From an uncultured Eubacteriales bacterium (GTDB taxonomy: Bacteria > Bacillota > Clostridia > Christensenellales > Borkfalkiaceae), in the NCBI GenBank assembly GCA_900540805.1, contig UQHL01000018.1, forward strand, positions 1 through 63,969: a stretch of DNA of 63,969 nucleotides, read 5' to 3'. The notes beneath the pieces are model-generated. The model made no database searches and was not told the origin of the DNA. It saw only the letters and a program-made list of their open reading frames with translations. The position numbers were made by a program, and so were the translations under genes. Positions 7,488 to 18,500 of this stretch are shown here, in pieces (positions within the stretch are counted from its first letter, which is position 1; every line of letters begins with the position of its first letter).

Positions 7488-8087
7488 ATGAGAACGCTAA
7501 ACCCGAACACCTTGGAACGGGTGGAGAACTATATCACCGAATATCAGAAGAAGAACGGAAAATCACCGAGCTACCGTCAGATTATGCACGGCGTGGGGAT
7601 GAGTTCTCTCAATCTTGTGCAGAGATACGTTTTGGCGCTTGAAAGAGAGGGACGAATCGAAAGGACGCGAATCGGCAACATCTCCGTGCCGCCGAAGCTG
7701 AAGCCAAGCGGAGTTGCGATTGCACCGCTTGTGGGTTCTATCGCCTGCGGACAACCTGTTGACGCGGTGGAAAATATCGAAGAAAGTTTTGCTCTTCCGC
7801 GTTCTATTTTCGGAAACGGCGACTTGTTTATGCTCCGCACGTTCGGCGACAGTATGATTGATATAGGTATCAAAAAAGACGACCTCGTAGTAATCCGCAA
7901 GCAAAACACGGCGGATGACGGAGAGATTGTCGTGGCAATGATAAACGGCGAAACGACTTTGAAACGTATTTTCAGAAGAAACGGCAAAGTCATTCTGCAT
8001 CCCGAAAACAAAGAGATGAAAGATATTGTCGTAAAGGATTGCGAGATACAGGGAGTCTTGGTCAGTTGTATCAAGATGTATGATTAA
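7488..8087 (+). CDS. LexA/UmuD-like S24 self-cleaving repressor
   Basis: A 199-residue protein with an N-terminal LexA-type winged HTH (KSPSYRQIMHGVGMSSLNLVQRYVLALEREGRI) and a C-terminal S24 peptidase domain. The catalytic Ser is S122 in FGDSM and the general base is K159 in TTLKR. The scissile bond in SIACGQP is Cys87-Gly88, as in UmuD, rather than the Ala-Gly of LexA. The start at 7488 (AGAGGA upstream, MRTLNPNT) is preferred over 7446. This class links element gene expression to the SOS/RecA state, so it is a good candidate for the damage-responsive switch of ICE transfer. Own promoter at 7401. Confidence 0.88.
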   Translation: MRTLNPNTLERVENYITEYQKKNGKSPSYRQIMHGVGMSSLNLVQRYVLALEREGRIERTRIGNISVPPKLKPSGVAIAPLVGSIACGQPVDAVENIEESFALPRSIFGNGDLFMLRTFGDSMIDIGIKKDDLVVIRKQNTADDGEIVVAMINGETTLKRIFRRNGKVILHPENKEMKDIVVKDCEIQGVLVSCIKMYD

Positions 8088-8094
8088 GGTATTG

Positions 8095-8181
8095 ATGCGC
8101 TTTACGCCCCGAAAGCGCAAAGATATAGAAATTACGGACGATGAGCGACTGTTGCATTGGAGTTATCCCGACCGTGCTTGA
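8095..8181 (+). CDS. Small hypothetical protein (28 aa)
   Basis: An ATG at 8095 preceded by TAAGG opens a 28-codon frame rich in Arg, Lys and Asp (MRFTPRKRKD ... LHWSYPDRA) and ending at TGA 8179-8181. It lies between the LexA-like gene and the zinc ribbon on the same strand. No family recognised; the short length makes coding status uncertain. Confidence 0.3.
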   Translation: MRFTPRKRKDIEITDDERLLHWSYPDRA

Positions 8182-8237
8182 ATAGTTGCTTAAATTCAAA
8201 TCGGATGTAAGGCTTGGGAGGAAGGAGGTTGTATAAT

Positions 8238-8426
8238 ATGAAATATGCAATGTGTCCGAAATGCGGTCGTCGCCTGTGCAAAGGCGAAAACGGAACAAAG
8301 GTCGAAATGGAGTGTCCTAAATGCGGAGAGTTCGCTTCTGTAATCATTGAGGAAGATGACGTACATATCAGCAGGAACCCGATATTTACGACAACGCAGG
8401 ACAAGCAGTTAAAGCAACACGCTTAA
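8238..8426 (+). CDS. Small zinc-ribbon protein
   Basis: 62 residues with two CxxC knuckles (MCPKCG near residue 5 and ECPKCG near residue 28) forming a zinc ribbon like Com of phage Mu or rubredoxin-type ribbons. The rest is acidic (VIIEEDD). The start at 8238 follows a strong AAGGAGGT (8223-8230). Probably binds DNA, RNA or a partner. Co-directional with the LexA-like gene; function unknown. Confidence 0.7.
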   Translation: MKYAMCPKCGRRLCKGENGTKVEMECPKCGEFASVIIEEDDVHISRNPIFTTTQDKQLKQHA

Positions 8427-8522
8427 ATAAAAAAAGAAAACTGAATAGCAGCGGGTAAAGGAGTGCCGTTGTATTCCTTTACTGACATCTTGTTATGAGG
8501 CTGGACTTAATGAGAAGGTTAA

Positions 8523-8588
8523 GAGGAGTCTGACAGATAGTAAAATCCTGAAAGCATAGGGTTATTCTATTTGTCAGGCTTCTTTTTT
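8523..8588 (+). terminator. Terminator 1 in the leader
   Basis: GAGGAGTCTGACAGATAG (8523-8540) pairs over about 18 positions, including a few G-U pairs, with CTATTTGTCAGGCTTCTT (8567-8584), followed by TTTT. Confidence 0.75.
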
Positions 8589-8601
8589 GATGCCTTTTTA
8601 T

Positions 8602-8640
8602 GCCCGATTGCGAGGATTTTACCTCGCAGTCGGGCTTTTT
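8602..8640 (+). terminator. Terminator 2 in the leader
   Basis: A 14-bp stem, GCCCGATTGCGAGG (8602-8615) with CCTCGCAGTCGGGC (8622-8635), followed by TTTTT. Confidence 0.85.
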
Positions 8641-8711
8641 CTATTTGGGGCAGAAATCTGTCCGATTGCGATTTTTTCTAAAACAAAAATCAAAAATCGG
8701 AGGATTTCAAA

Positions 8712-9146
8712 ATGAAAAAGAAAGTCTATTACAAACTCAACCGCTACAAAGTAGAAAAAGTAGAAGTGGAAACCGTAGAACAGGAACAATCAGTAAAAAT
8801 ACTGAACCGTGAAACGGATCGCTTTGCAAAGTCGGAAGATACATATTACGAAAAATGTTCTTCACTCGACGAGATGTATGAAGAAACAGGTTTCGAGCCT
8901 GCGGATGATGCTCTGTCGCCGGAAGAACAGTTCTTTGAAAATGAACGGGAAAAAGCCATCAAGCAACTCGTAAGTAAAGCCATGCAAGAATTGACTGAGA
9001 AACAAAGAATCGTCGTCTATAAAACATTTTGGGAGGAAAAAACATTGCGAGAAATCAGCGACGAAATCGGCGTTAATTTCAAGACTGTTTTTGAAATATT
9101 AGAAGCGGCAAAAAAGAAAATTAAAAAAATTTTGGGGAATTTTTGA
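8712..9146 (+). CDS. Sigma-70 region 4-like regulator
   Basis: 144 residues. The N-terminal half is charged and without a recognised domain. The C-terminal half (about 75-144) is a sigma region 4-type HTH: ALSPEEQFFENEREKAIKQLVSKAMQELTEKQRIVVYKTFWEEKTLREISDEIGVNFKTVFEIL. Sigma region 2 is missing, so it is more likely an ArpU-like or element-specific transcription activator than a full sigma factor. Proteins of this type are common next to replication/transfer operons of Firmicutes ICEs. The SD GGAGG may be sequestered by the leader. The large operon beginning at 9238 is the obvious target. Confidence 0.8.
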   Translation: MKKKVYYKLNRYKVEKVEVETVEQEQSVKILNRETDRFAKSEDTYYEKCSSLDEMYEETGFEPADDALSPEEQFFENEREKAIKQLVSKAMQELTEKQRIVVYKTFWEEKTLREISDEIGVNFKTVFEILEAAKKKIKKILGNF

Positions 9147-9237
9147 AAAACACCCCCACAAAATGCTTCTAACTTTCCAATAGTAGTGAGGGGATATGAA
9201 TCCCGAACAAAAAACGGACAGAACAGGAGGCAAAGCA

Positions 9238-9597
9238 ATGACCGAAAGCAAGAATACATATTTACCCGAACAGGGAGAAATCGACAGAACGAAGATAAAG
9301 GGTTATTCCCTTCGGATCGGAGCGTTTACCTCTTGGGTAAAAGAGAACGGCTATACAACGAGCCAAATAGCGGCACGTCTGAATATGAAAGAGGAAGATC
9401 TGCTCTGCAAACTCAAAGAAAAACAACTTTTCAATAGAGAACAACTGCGGATACTGATCAGACTCATGGGAGCGTCGTCGGCGTGCTTCGTTATTTATTT
9501 TCCGACCTTTGAACTCCGACAACAGGTTTACTTTGAAGTGTTCGGAAAAGAATTACCGTTACAGAAAGAAAGACAAAGGAGGTGGAAGAAAAATTGA
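9238..9597 (+). CDS. Hypothetical HTH-like protein
   Basis: 119 residues from the ATG at 9238, which has the better ribosome-binding site (CAGGAGGCAAAGCA); an alternative ATG at 9196 would add 14 residues. The central part (FTSWVKENGYTTSQIAARLNMKEEDLLCKL) looks like a Cro/C1-type helix-turn-helix, followed by a hydrophobic segment (ASSACFVIYFPTF). Its stop overlaps the TTG start of the giant gene (TTGA at 9594-9597), so the two are translationally coupled. Probably a small regulator heading the DNA-processing operon; not assigned to a named family. Confidence 0.6.
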   Translation: MTESKNTYLPEQGEIDRTKIKGYSLRIGAFTSWVKENGYTTSQIAARLNMKEEDLLCKLKEKQLFNREQLRILIRLMGASSACFVIYFPTFELRQQVYFEVFGKELPLQKERQRRWKKN

Positions 9598-12500
9598 GTG
9601 AGATGAAAAGGCTGTCTGACAGAAACCGGGCGATACAGGAGATGCTGACAAGCGGCGAGGGACTGAAAACCTTTTACCGATTTGTAGCGAACAATCCGCA
9701 TATCGCCTTGCACGACGCGTGTCAGATCGTCATTGAAAGACCAAGCGCAAGCATCTGTTTTTCATTTGAAGAATGGAACGCGCAAGGGCGCAGAGTAACG
9801 AAAGGCAGAAAAGGGATTCCGTATTACGACAACGACGGAAGCAAACACTTCGTGTTTGACGTGTCGGACACGCACGGCGACAACCGCTACCGAAGAAGTA
9901 TCAATCCCGTCAAAAAGATTTTGGACGGATTAGACCTTGTAAACGGCACGGAGATAGCAGGCAGCAACCGCGGCGATTACAGGATTATGCTTTCGGGCGT
10001 AGTCAATTACCTCGGTCAGAACGAATTTTTTACCGAGGACGAGGACAGGAACCGTCTGATTGCAGAGGGCGCAACCTATTTGCTTTATTCTACGACGGGT
10101 TTTCCGAAAGACAGAGGAATTACCTTAAAGGGTTACCCTTACGGTTTATCCGAGAACGCAGACCTTTTCCGTGAAATATTGAAAACGACGGAGGTCTTAC
10201 AGCAAGACATTAACGACGCGGTAGCGAACAAGCAAAGCGAAGTTCCCGTTATCGACGATACGGAAGAAGAAACGGTTACGGACGAACCCGTGATTCCAAA
10301 ATCGGACGAAACACCCGTAAAAACGCAAGAAGAAAGCAGTGTTACCCCGTTCTATCGTAGGTATTTGCAGGTACAAAGGGACAACCCCGACAGTATCGTT
10401 GCATACCGAATGGGCGATTTTTACGAGATTATGGGCGAAAAAGCGGAACAAGCCGCAAATATTCTCGGTTTAACCCTCACAGGCAGGAACGTCGGACTTC
10501 CCGAAAGAGTGCCGATGTGCGGTTTTCCGTATCACGTTACGGAAACATACCTTGAAAAACTGCTTGTACAAAGTAGCGTGGTGGTAGTAGAGGGCGAAAA
10601 CGAGCCGATAAAAATTCTATCTCGTGCCGAAGCTCTCGGACAAACCGACGAGACGAAGAAACCGAAACCCGAACTCATCGAATCAGACGACGATGAACCG
10701 AACCCGTTCGATACCGAACAGGAACTAACGGACGAGGAGCAGCCCGATTACGTCGGAGAGATTGACACCCGTTTCCCTATAACGGACGACTATGGCGACG
10801 AAGATGACGACCCCGACGAAGAAGATTGGAATGAAGCCGAAGAATCGGACTACAACGGGGACGAAGAAACGGTCGACTACGATTACGAAGAAGAAAAGCA
10901 AGCCAAAAAGGAGGAAAAAAGCGAAAAGAAAGGGCGACCGATATGGGAACGCCGAAACAAACCGAGCAGACAAAAGTCGTTCTTTGACGAGTTGGAACCA
11001 AAGACGGCGGAAGAAGAGCTGACGGAATACATACTCAAAGGCGGGAGCAACGTAAGCGGCAGTAAGATACGCATTTACGATGAGTATCAGAAGAACCCGT
11101 ATGAGCAGGATTTTGTTCGCTTTTTGAGTAAAGAGTATGGCGTAGGCGGGCGTGGCGGTCCTGACGGCATTGATGAAATGCACGACGGCAAGGGCATCCG
11201 TTTCAGTAAAAAGAACAAGGAAACGGGAGAAACGATAGCCGTATCGCTGAAATGGGAACAGGCGGCAGTCAAAATAGCTAACCTTATTGACGAGGACAAT
11301 TATCTCAATGAAGAAGAAGCAAAAGAGTATGCAACCCTTGTCCGATTCCGCAACGAGCGGAAGAGTGCGAACGGAGATGACGAACTTGTCAAAATAATGG
11401 CAAGGCAAATCGTCGAATACGGCACGGCGCATACATACAGCGAAAAGTATAGCGATTATCCGGGCTTTTTGGACGAGGGCTTGATATTTTTCTCTCAGCA
11501 TACGGAAGAAATTATAAAAGAAGTCGAAAAATACGACGAAGTAATTTCTGCCACAAATACGAATTATCCCTATCTGAGCATATCGTTCAAACTTCCTTAT
11601 TGCCCGGTATGGCAAGCGAGGGAGGAAAGAATCCGTCAAAGAGAAGAGAAAGTGAAAGACTACGTTGACCGTTTTACAAGGCAATGCGCAGACGGGTATA
11701 AACCGTCAAACGAAAAAAACGTTGTCCTGACGGTAACGGCAGACGAACTTCCCGAAAACGAATTTCTATTTCTGAAAGACTACCGCGACGAATTTTCAAA
11801 ATATTGCTTAAAGCAAAAGGGCGTAGAAAACGTTGATCTTTCCATGCAAAGGATAGAGATAACGTTTGACAGACGGTATATCGAATCCCTGATTGCAGGA
11901 AACGAGCAAACGCCCGAAGAAAGAGGCAGAATCCGAAAAATCGCAAACGGCATCATTTCCGAAGGGATAAGGGAAAGCACGGAAGGCAACTATTGTGCGT
12001 TCTTTGACGAACTCAAAGAATACGAAGAATTTGCCCGTATCCACAGAAAGGAAATAGCCGAAGAACTGTGTCGTCGTGAAGAAGTATCCGACGTGGAAAT
12101 GAATGACGACGGCTTTGACGTCAATTACTACACGCAATATCTTTGGAATTACAAGGACGAACCTGAATCCGGGGAAGAGACCACAAGGAAGCACGAACAT
12201 CAGGGAACGGTTACTATGTTTAACCGTTTCAAAGAGCTTACCGAAACGGACAGGGTGTTTGCAGAAGAGTTTTTCTCAAAGGATATGAGTCAACCGTATG
12301 ATTCGCCTTGGGGTGAAGTACAGTCCTGCACGGTAATCAAGAACGGTATCTACTTTGTTTCGACGGCAGGTCACGGCGGCATTATGATTCCTCAAATTCT
12401 CGCACCGCATATTCTGTCGGCAGAGGCGTTATCGGAAGGCTTTATCGAACAGGGCTATTACTGTTACGAAGAGGACGCCGATAAAAACGTGCCTTTACGA

Positions 12501-15500
12501 GAATTGTACGATAAGGGAATTCTGAAAAGGAATAACGATTATTTCACAAGTAGTTATGTGAACACGGACAGACCTGATATGAAAGGCAGGTATATTCAGT
12601 TCAACGAACTTACGGACGAAGAAAAGGATAAGTTCTATGAAGATTGGGACAAAATCCTGAATGAATCCCTTGCGCATTGGAACACACAATATTGGCAAGC
12701 GCACGAAAGTGTTGAAACAAATACAACTATCGTTCACGACTTGGACGAAGAGGAAGATGCCGAATGGGATAGGCGTATCGAAAGCGGAGAACTCAAGCCT
12801 ATCGAGAACGGCAACACCGACCTTACCGAAATCGGTTTCGACCAATCAGAACTTGGCGGAGCGAAACAGCGTTTCAGAAACAACGTTGAAGCGATAAAGC
12901 TCGTCAATCGCCTGCACCGTGAGAACAGAGCGGCAACGGCGGAAGAAAGGAAAGTATTGTCAGGATACGTCGGTTGGGGCGGTTTGGCGCAAGCGTTTGA
13001 CGAACACAATACCGCTTGGCAAAAAGAGTACGCGGAATTGAAAAACATTCTGACGGACGAAGAATACGCGGCGGCAAAAGGCAGCGTTCTCAACGCGCAT
13101 TATACGAGCAAGGAAGTCATTGAGGGCATCTACCGAGCGCTTTCCCGGTTCGGCGTAAAAGGCAACAATCGCATTTTAGAGCCGGCAATGGGAACGGGTA
13201 ATTTTTTCGGATTTATGCCGAAGGAAATCTCGGACGGCGCGCATTTGTACGGTGTGGAACTTGACCGCATAACGGGCAGAATCGCTACCAAACTGTATCC
13301 GCAGGCAAGAATACAAATCAAGGGGTTTGAAGAAACCTGTTTTCAGGACAATTCCTTTGACCTTATGGTAACGAACGTGCCGTTCGGCGGTTACGGCGTA
13401 TTCGATCCGGATTACAACAAACACCATTTCCTGATTCACGACTATTTCATCGCCAAAGGCATCGACAAGATAAAGCCGAACGGACTTATGGCGGTCATCA
13501 CGAGCAAAGGGACTTTGGATAAACTCAATCCGTCCGTCAGAAAGTACATCGCGGACAGAGCGGAGCTTATCGGCGCAGTAAGACTTCCGAATACGGCGTT
13601 CAAGAAAACGGCAAATACCGAAGTCGTAACGGATATTCTGTTTTTTCGGAAACGTGAAGAAGCAATCAATGCAAACGTGGAAAACACGGAATGGCTTTCC
13701 ACGGGCAAGACCGAAGAGGGGTTTGAAGTAAACAAATACTATCTTAAACACCCCGAAATGGTACTCGGCACGTTTGCCAAAGAAACGGGACTTTACGGCG
13801 CGGAGGACGTTACGGTAAAGCCTGACGGCAGAGAGTTATCGGAAGCAATAAGCGAAGCGATAAGCCGATTGCCGAAAGATTTTTATATCAATCCCGAATA
13901 TACGGAAGAAGCGGACGCAAAAGAAGAAGTCGAGGTAGATTACGACGTCAAGCCGATGAACCTGAAAGCGGTGAACGGCAAGGTGTATATGCGCGTCGGG
14001 GACAGAATGGTGGAGCAACCTCTGCCGCCTTTCCCGAAAGACGCATATCAGCGTATCGCCGATATGATAGACCTGCGCAAACAACTGCGCTACGTTTTGG
14101 ATATTCAGGTGGAGGGCTGTTCCGATGAAATCTTGGAGCGCGAACAGCGGAAACTGAACGCACAGTACGACAGATTCGTAAAGCGTTTCGGCAACGTCAA
14201 CGGCAAGACAAACGCGCGGCTTTTCAAACCCGACGGCGACAGCGCATTGCTGTTTGCCTGCGAGAACGTATCCGAAGATGAAGAAACGGTCACGAAAGCG
14301 GATATATTTTTCAAGCGCACGATCCGCCCGTACACGGCGGTAACAAGCACGGACGACTGCTTTGAAGCATTGCAGATCAGTAAGAACGAGCGCGGCGCGG
14401 TAGATATTTCGTATATCGAAGAACTCACGAAAAAGGATTACGATACCGTGCTTTCCGAACTCGGAAACGCCGTGTTCCGAAACCCCGTTGCGGTCAATCC
14501 CGAAGATAAATATTCGGGCTTTGAAACGGCGGAAGAATACCTTTCGGGCAGAGTGGTGGATAAGTTACAGACGGCGGAGCGTTACAGACAGGACTTTCCC
14601 GACCTTATCGACTACGACAAGAACGTTGCCGCGTTGAAAGAAGTGCAACCCGCGCCCATTAAGGCGTCGGACATAGCGGTGAGAATCGGCACGAGCTGGA
14701 TAGATAAGGAGATATACAAAGAATTTTTCTGTCAGCTCATCGATATGCCGTACTATATGCGGGACGGAATCGAACTTTATTACAACAAACACGATTCGAG
14801 TTGGCGCGTGGACCGCACGACGAGTTATGCGAGAAATTACCGCTCAATGAAGATAACGAACGTTTACGGCACTTCCCGCGCAAATGCGTACAGGCTATTC
14901 GAGGACTGTCTGAATCAGCGGTTTACGCAGATTTACGATACGGTTTTAGACGAGGATGGCAGAGAAAAGCGCGTACTCAATCAGTCGGAAACGGTAGCGG
15001 CGAGAGAGAAACAGAACAAAATCAAGGAAGCGTTCAAGGATTGGATATTCGCAAGTCCCGGTCGGCGCGATGAGTTGGAAGCGATCTACAACAGACTGTT
15101 CAACCAAATAAAACTGCCGAAATACGACGGAGGCTATCTGAAATTCCCCGAAATGAACCCGGCTATCGAACTGCGCCCGCACCAAAAAGACGCGGTACAC
15201 CGCATTATCACGAGCGGGAATGCGCTTTTGCACCATATCGTGGGTAGCGGAAAAACGTTTACGATCTGCGCGGCGGCAATGAAACTCCGTCAGTACGGAT
15301 TAGCAAAGAAACCTATGATTGCCGTACCGAACCACTTGGTACAGCAATGGGCAAATCAATTCAGACTTCTGTATCCGACGGCGAAACTCCTGATTGCGAC
15401 CAAAGACGACTTGGACAAAGACCACAGAGAACAATTCGTTTCCAAAGTGGCGATGGGCGATTGGGACGCAGTCATCATTGCGCAGAGCAGTTTTGCGAAA

Positions 15501-18500
15501 ATCAACGTTTCTTCCGAGCGGCAGATACGAAAGATACAGGAGGAAATCGAATCGATCGAGCGCAGTATCGAAATGCAGTGGGAGAACAGCAACGCTCCGT
15601 CAGGCTCGGTTAAGAACTTGGAGCGTATCAAGAAAAACCGTGAAGCGCAACTCAAAAAGTTGCTCGACGAATCGAAGAAAGACAACGTGCTTATCTTTGA
15701 GAAACTCGGCGTTGATTATCTCTTTGTGGACGAAGCGGACGCGTATAAAAACCTGTTCCTGTTTACGAAGATGAACAACGTAGCGGGTATTTCCAACGCC
15801 GCCAGCGCGAGAGCGAGCGATCTGCAACTCAAAATCGAATACATCAACGAATTGCACGGCGGAGACAAAGGCGTAGTGTTTGCGACGGGAACGCCCATAT
15901 CGAACAGTATGACGGAAATGTTCACGATGCAGACGTATCTGCAAAAGCAAACGCTTGAACGGCTCGGTATCAACTACTTCGACGCGTGGGCGGCAGACTT
16001 CGGCGAAACGGTAACGGCGCTTGAACTTGCGCCGTCGGGCAAAGGGTACAGGGCAAGAACGAGATTTGCGAAATTCACGAACCTGCCCGAACTTTTAACG
16101 CTGTACCACTCGTTTGCGGACGTGAAAACGGACGTAAAACTCGAAGTGCCGGAAGCGGAGCGGAAAGTCGTAACGATAAAGCCGACGGATACGGTTATCG
16201 AACTGACGGAACAGATTGCCGAGCGCGCCGACAGAATATACGGCGGCGGTGTCGATCCGCATATCGACAATATGCTCAAAGTCACGGGCGACGGCAAGAA
16301 ACTCGCCCTCGATCCGAGATGTATCGATCCGATGATGGCGGACGAGAACGACAGCAAACTCAACTATTGCGCGGAGAACGTGTTTGAGGAGTGGCAAAGC
16401 TCTGCGGAAATCAAAGGCACGCAACTCGTATTCTGCGATTTGTCCACGCCGAAGAAAGCATATTCCGATTACGAATACGGCAAGGACTTCGACGCCTATA
16501 ACGACTTAAAGCACAAGCTCGTAGAGCGCGGAATCCCCGAAGAACAGATTGCCTTTATCCACGACGCGAACACGGACAAGCAAAAGCAAGACCTTTTCGA
16601 TAAGGTAAACGCAGGCACAATCCGCGTTCTTATCGGCAGCACCGAGAAGTGCGGCGCGGGAACGAACGTACAAAAACGGCTCGTGGCTCTGCATCATCTG
16701 GACGCACCTTACCGTCCGCGAGACTTTACGCAACGCGACGGGCGCGGGATCAGGCAAGGCAATATGAATAAGAGCGTCCGCATTTACACCTACGCGACGG
16801 AGCGTACCTTCGACAGCTATTCCTATCAGATTCTCGAAAACAAACAGCGTTTCATTTCGCAGATTGAAAAGGGAGATATGACGGTGAGAGAAGCTGACGA
16901 CATCGACGAAACAACTTTGTCGTATGCCGAAATCAAGGCAATCACTTCCGCAAACCCCAAGATTAAGCGAAAGATGGAACTCGATATGGAAATGGCAAGA
17001 TTGCGCGATTTAGAGAGCCGATACAAAAAAGAGTTGTACGCTTTGCAGGACAAAATCCGCAAAGAGTTTCCCGAACAGATCCAAAGACAGGAACTGTATC
17101 TTGAAAGGGTACGTAAAGACATCGAACTGATCCGGGCGAACTACAAGCCCGATACGCTTGAGATAAACGTCGGCGGAACGGTGTATTCGGAAAGCGTGGA
17201 AAACGGAAAAAAGAACGGCGGACTTGCCCTTATGGACGCATTGTTCCATAACAAGACGGATACGGTCGTGGCGGAGTATTGCGGGTTCAAAATCAGTCTG
17301 AACCCGTTGGAACTTTTAACGAACGAGCGCAGTATAACGCTTTCGGGCGCAGGACAGTACCGAATGGACATCGGCGAAAGCGCAAGCGGTAATCTGACGC
17401 GTTTGGAGAACTTCGTAAAAGAGTTTGCGGAGCGAGAGGAAAGAGCGGTAAAGCGCTTGGAAGCCACAAAAGCCGATTTTGAAGTAGCCAAAGAGCAGGT
17501 AACCGTGCCGTTCGAGCATAAAGAGAAGATTATACTGCTCAACGAGGAACTTTCCGAGCTCAATGCCGAACTTGACCTGAACAAGCGCGACGAGGTAGTT
17601 ATCGACGACGGAGAAGAAAACGAACAAGCGGAAACGAGCGATAATTATACGGCGTTGCCGCAAACACGGGAACAGCCGACCGCTCCCGCAAAGAAAATTA
17701 AAAAAAGGAGAGCAAAAATGACAGAAAGCCTTTATAGGCAATACAAGCAAATAGAAAATCAGAACCCCGAATCGCTCGTGTTCTCCGTAAAGAACGGAGA
17801 GTACACCTGTTTCGGTAAAACGGCGGAAGAAATCATCGTTCTTTCGGATATGTCGCCCGATTATTTCAAGGCGGAAAACGGAGAAGTCAAAATGCTGACG
17901 ATCAGCGAAAAAGACTTTCAGGACTTTGCAAACGTTCTTACGGACGCAGGGTTTAAGATTTCGCTTTTCGACGAACCGGAAGAAGAAAAAGCGTTTATCG
18001 ACGAAACCGACAAAGTCGCGGAAATGCAGGTGGATTTACTTCCCGATTATACCGTAACGGGCGAACAAATGCACGAATACGGTTACACTTGGGACGGTAT
18101 GTTGCCCGTAAGAGTCAGAACGGCGAGAGTATTATACGCCGCAGGCGTGGAACTCCATAAACTCAATCGAAACGATACCGACAGTTTGGTAGAGGACGAT
18201 AAGTTTGAAGATACGGACAGTCTTTACGGAGTGGAAAAACCTGATTGGGAAGAATTTATTTCTTCCGAAAAAGGCAAAGCGTATCTGACCGCTTGGCGTA
18301 GCGTTGTGGAAAGCGCAGGCGTCGTTATCAATGAAGAGATGAGTTATGTGGACGCAGGATATGCCGATCCGATCTCCGACCGTTTTTACGAGGAACGAAA
18401 AGCAATCGAAAAAGCGTTGCACGGGGAGCTTGCGCCGAGCGAAGAAGCAAAACCGTTTATCAAGCCTTTGCTTGAAAACTATCACAAGCGTTTTCCTCTC

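Larger units (their letters stand above)
8427..8711 (+). promoter_or_regulatory. Structured leader upstream of the sigma-like gene
   Basis: 285 bases without a gene. Seen in order: a hairpin GTAAAGGA...TCCTTTAC near 8455-8485, a terminator at 8523-8588, a second terminator at 8602-8640, and a stem in which TCCGAT (8661-8666) can pair with ATCGGA (8696-8701), masking part of the CGGAGG ribosome-binding site. The motif CCGATTGCGA occurs twice (8604 and 8662), so the arm of terminator 2 and the anti-SD arm are near copies that could compete. This looks like a cis-acting RNA controlling the next gene by attenuation and/or SD masking. No known riboswitch class recognised. Confidence 0.5.

Noticed and set aside
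7563..8120. Reverse frames opposite the LexA-like gene
   Set aside because: The forward frame has complete S24 motifs, promoter and RBS.
10725..11684. Long reverse-strand frame inside the giant gene
   Set aside because: It is a mirror of the Asp/Glu-rich linker (giving Phe/Val-rich sequence) with no RBS. The many other reverse frames over 9.6-21.7 kb are of the same kind.
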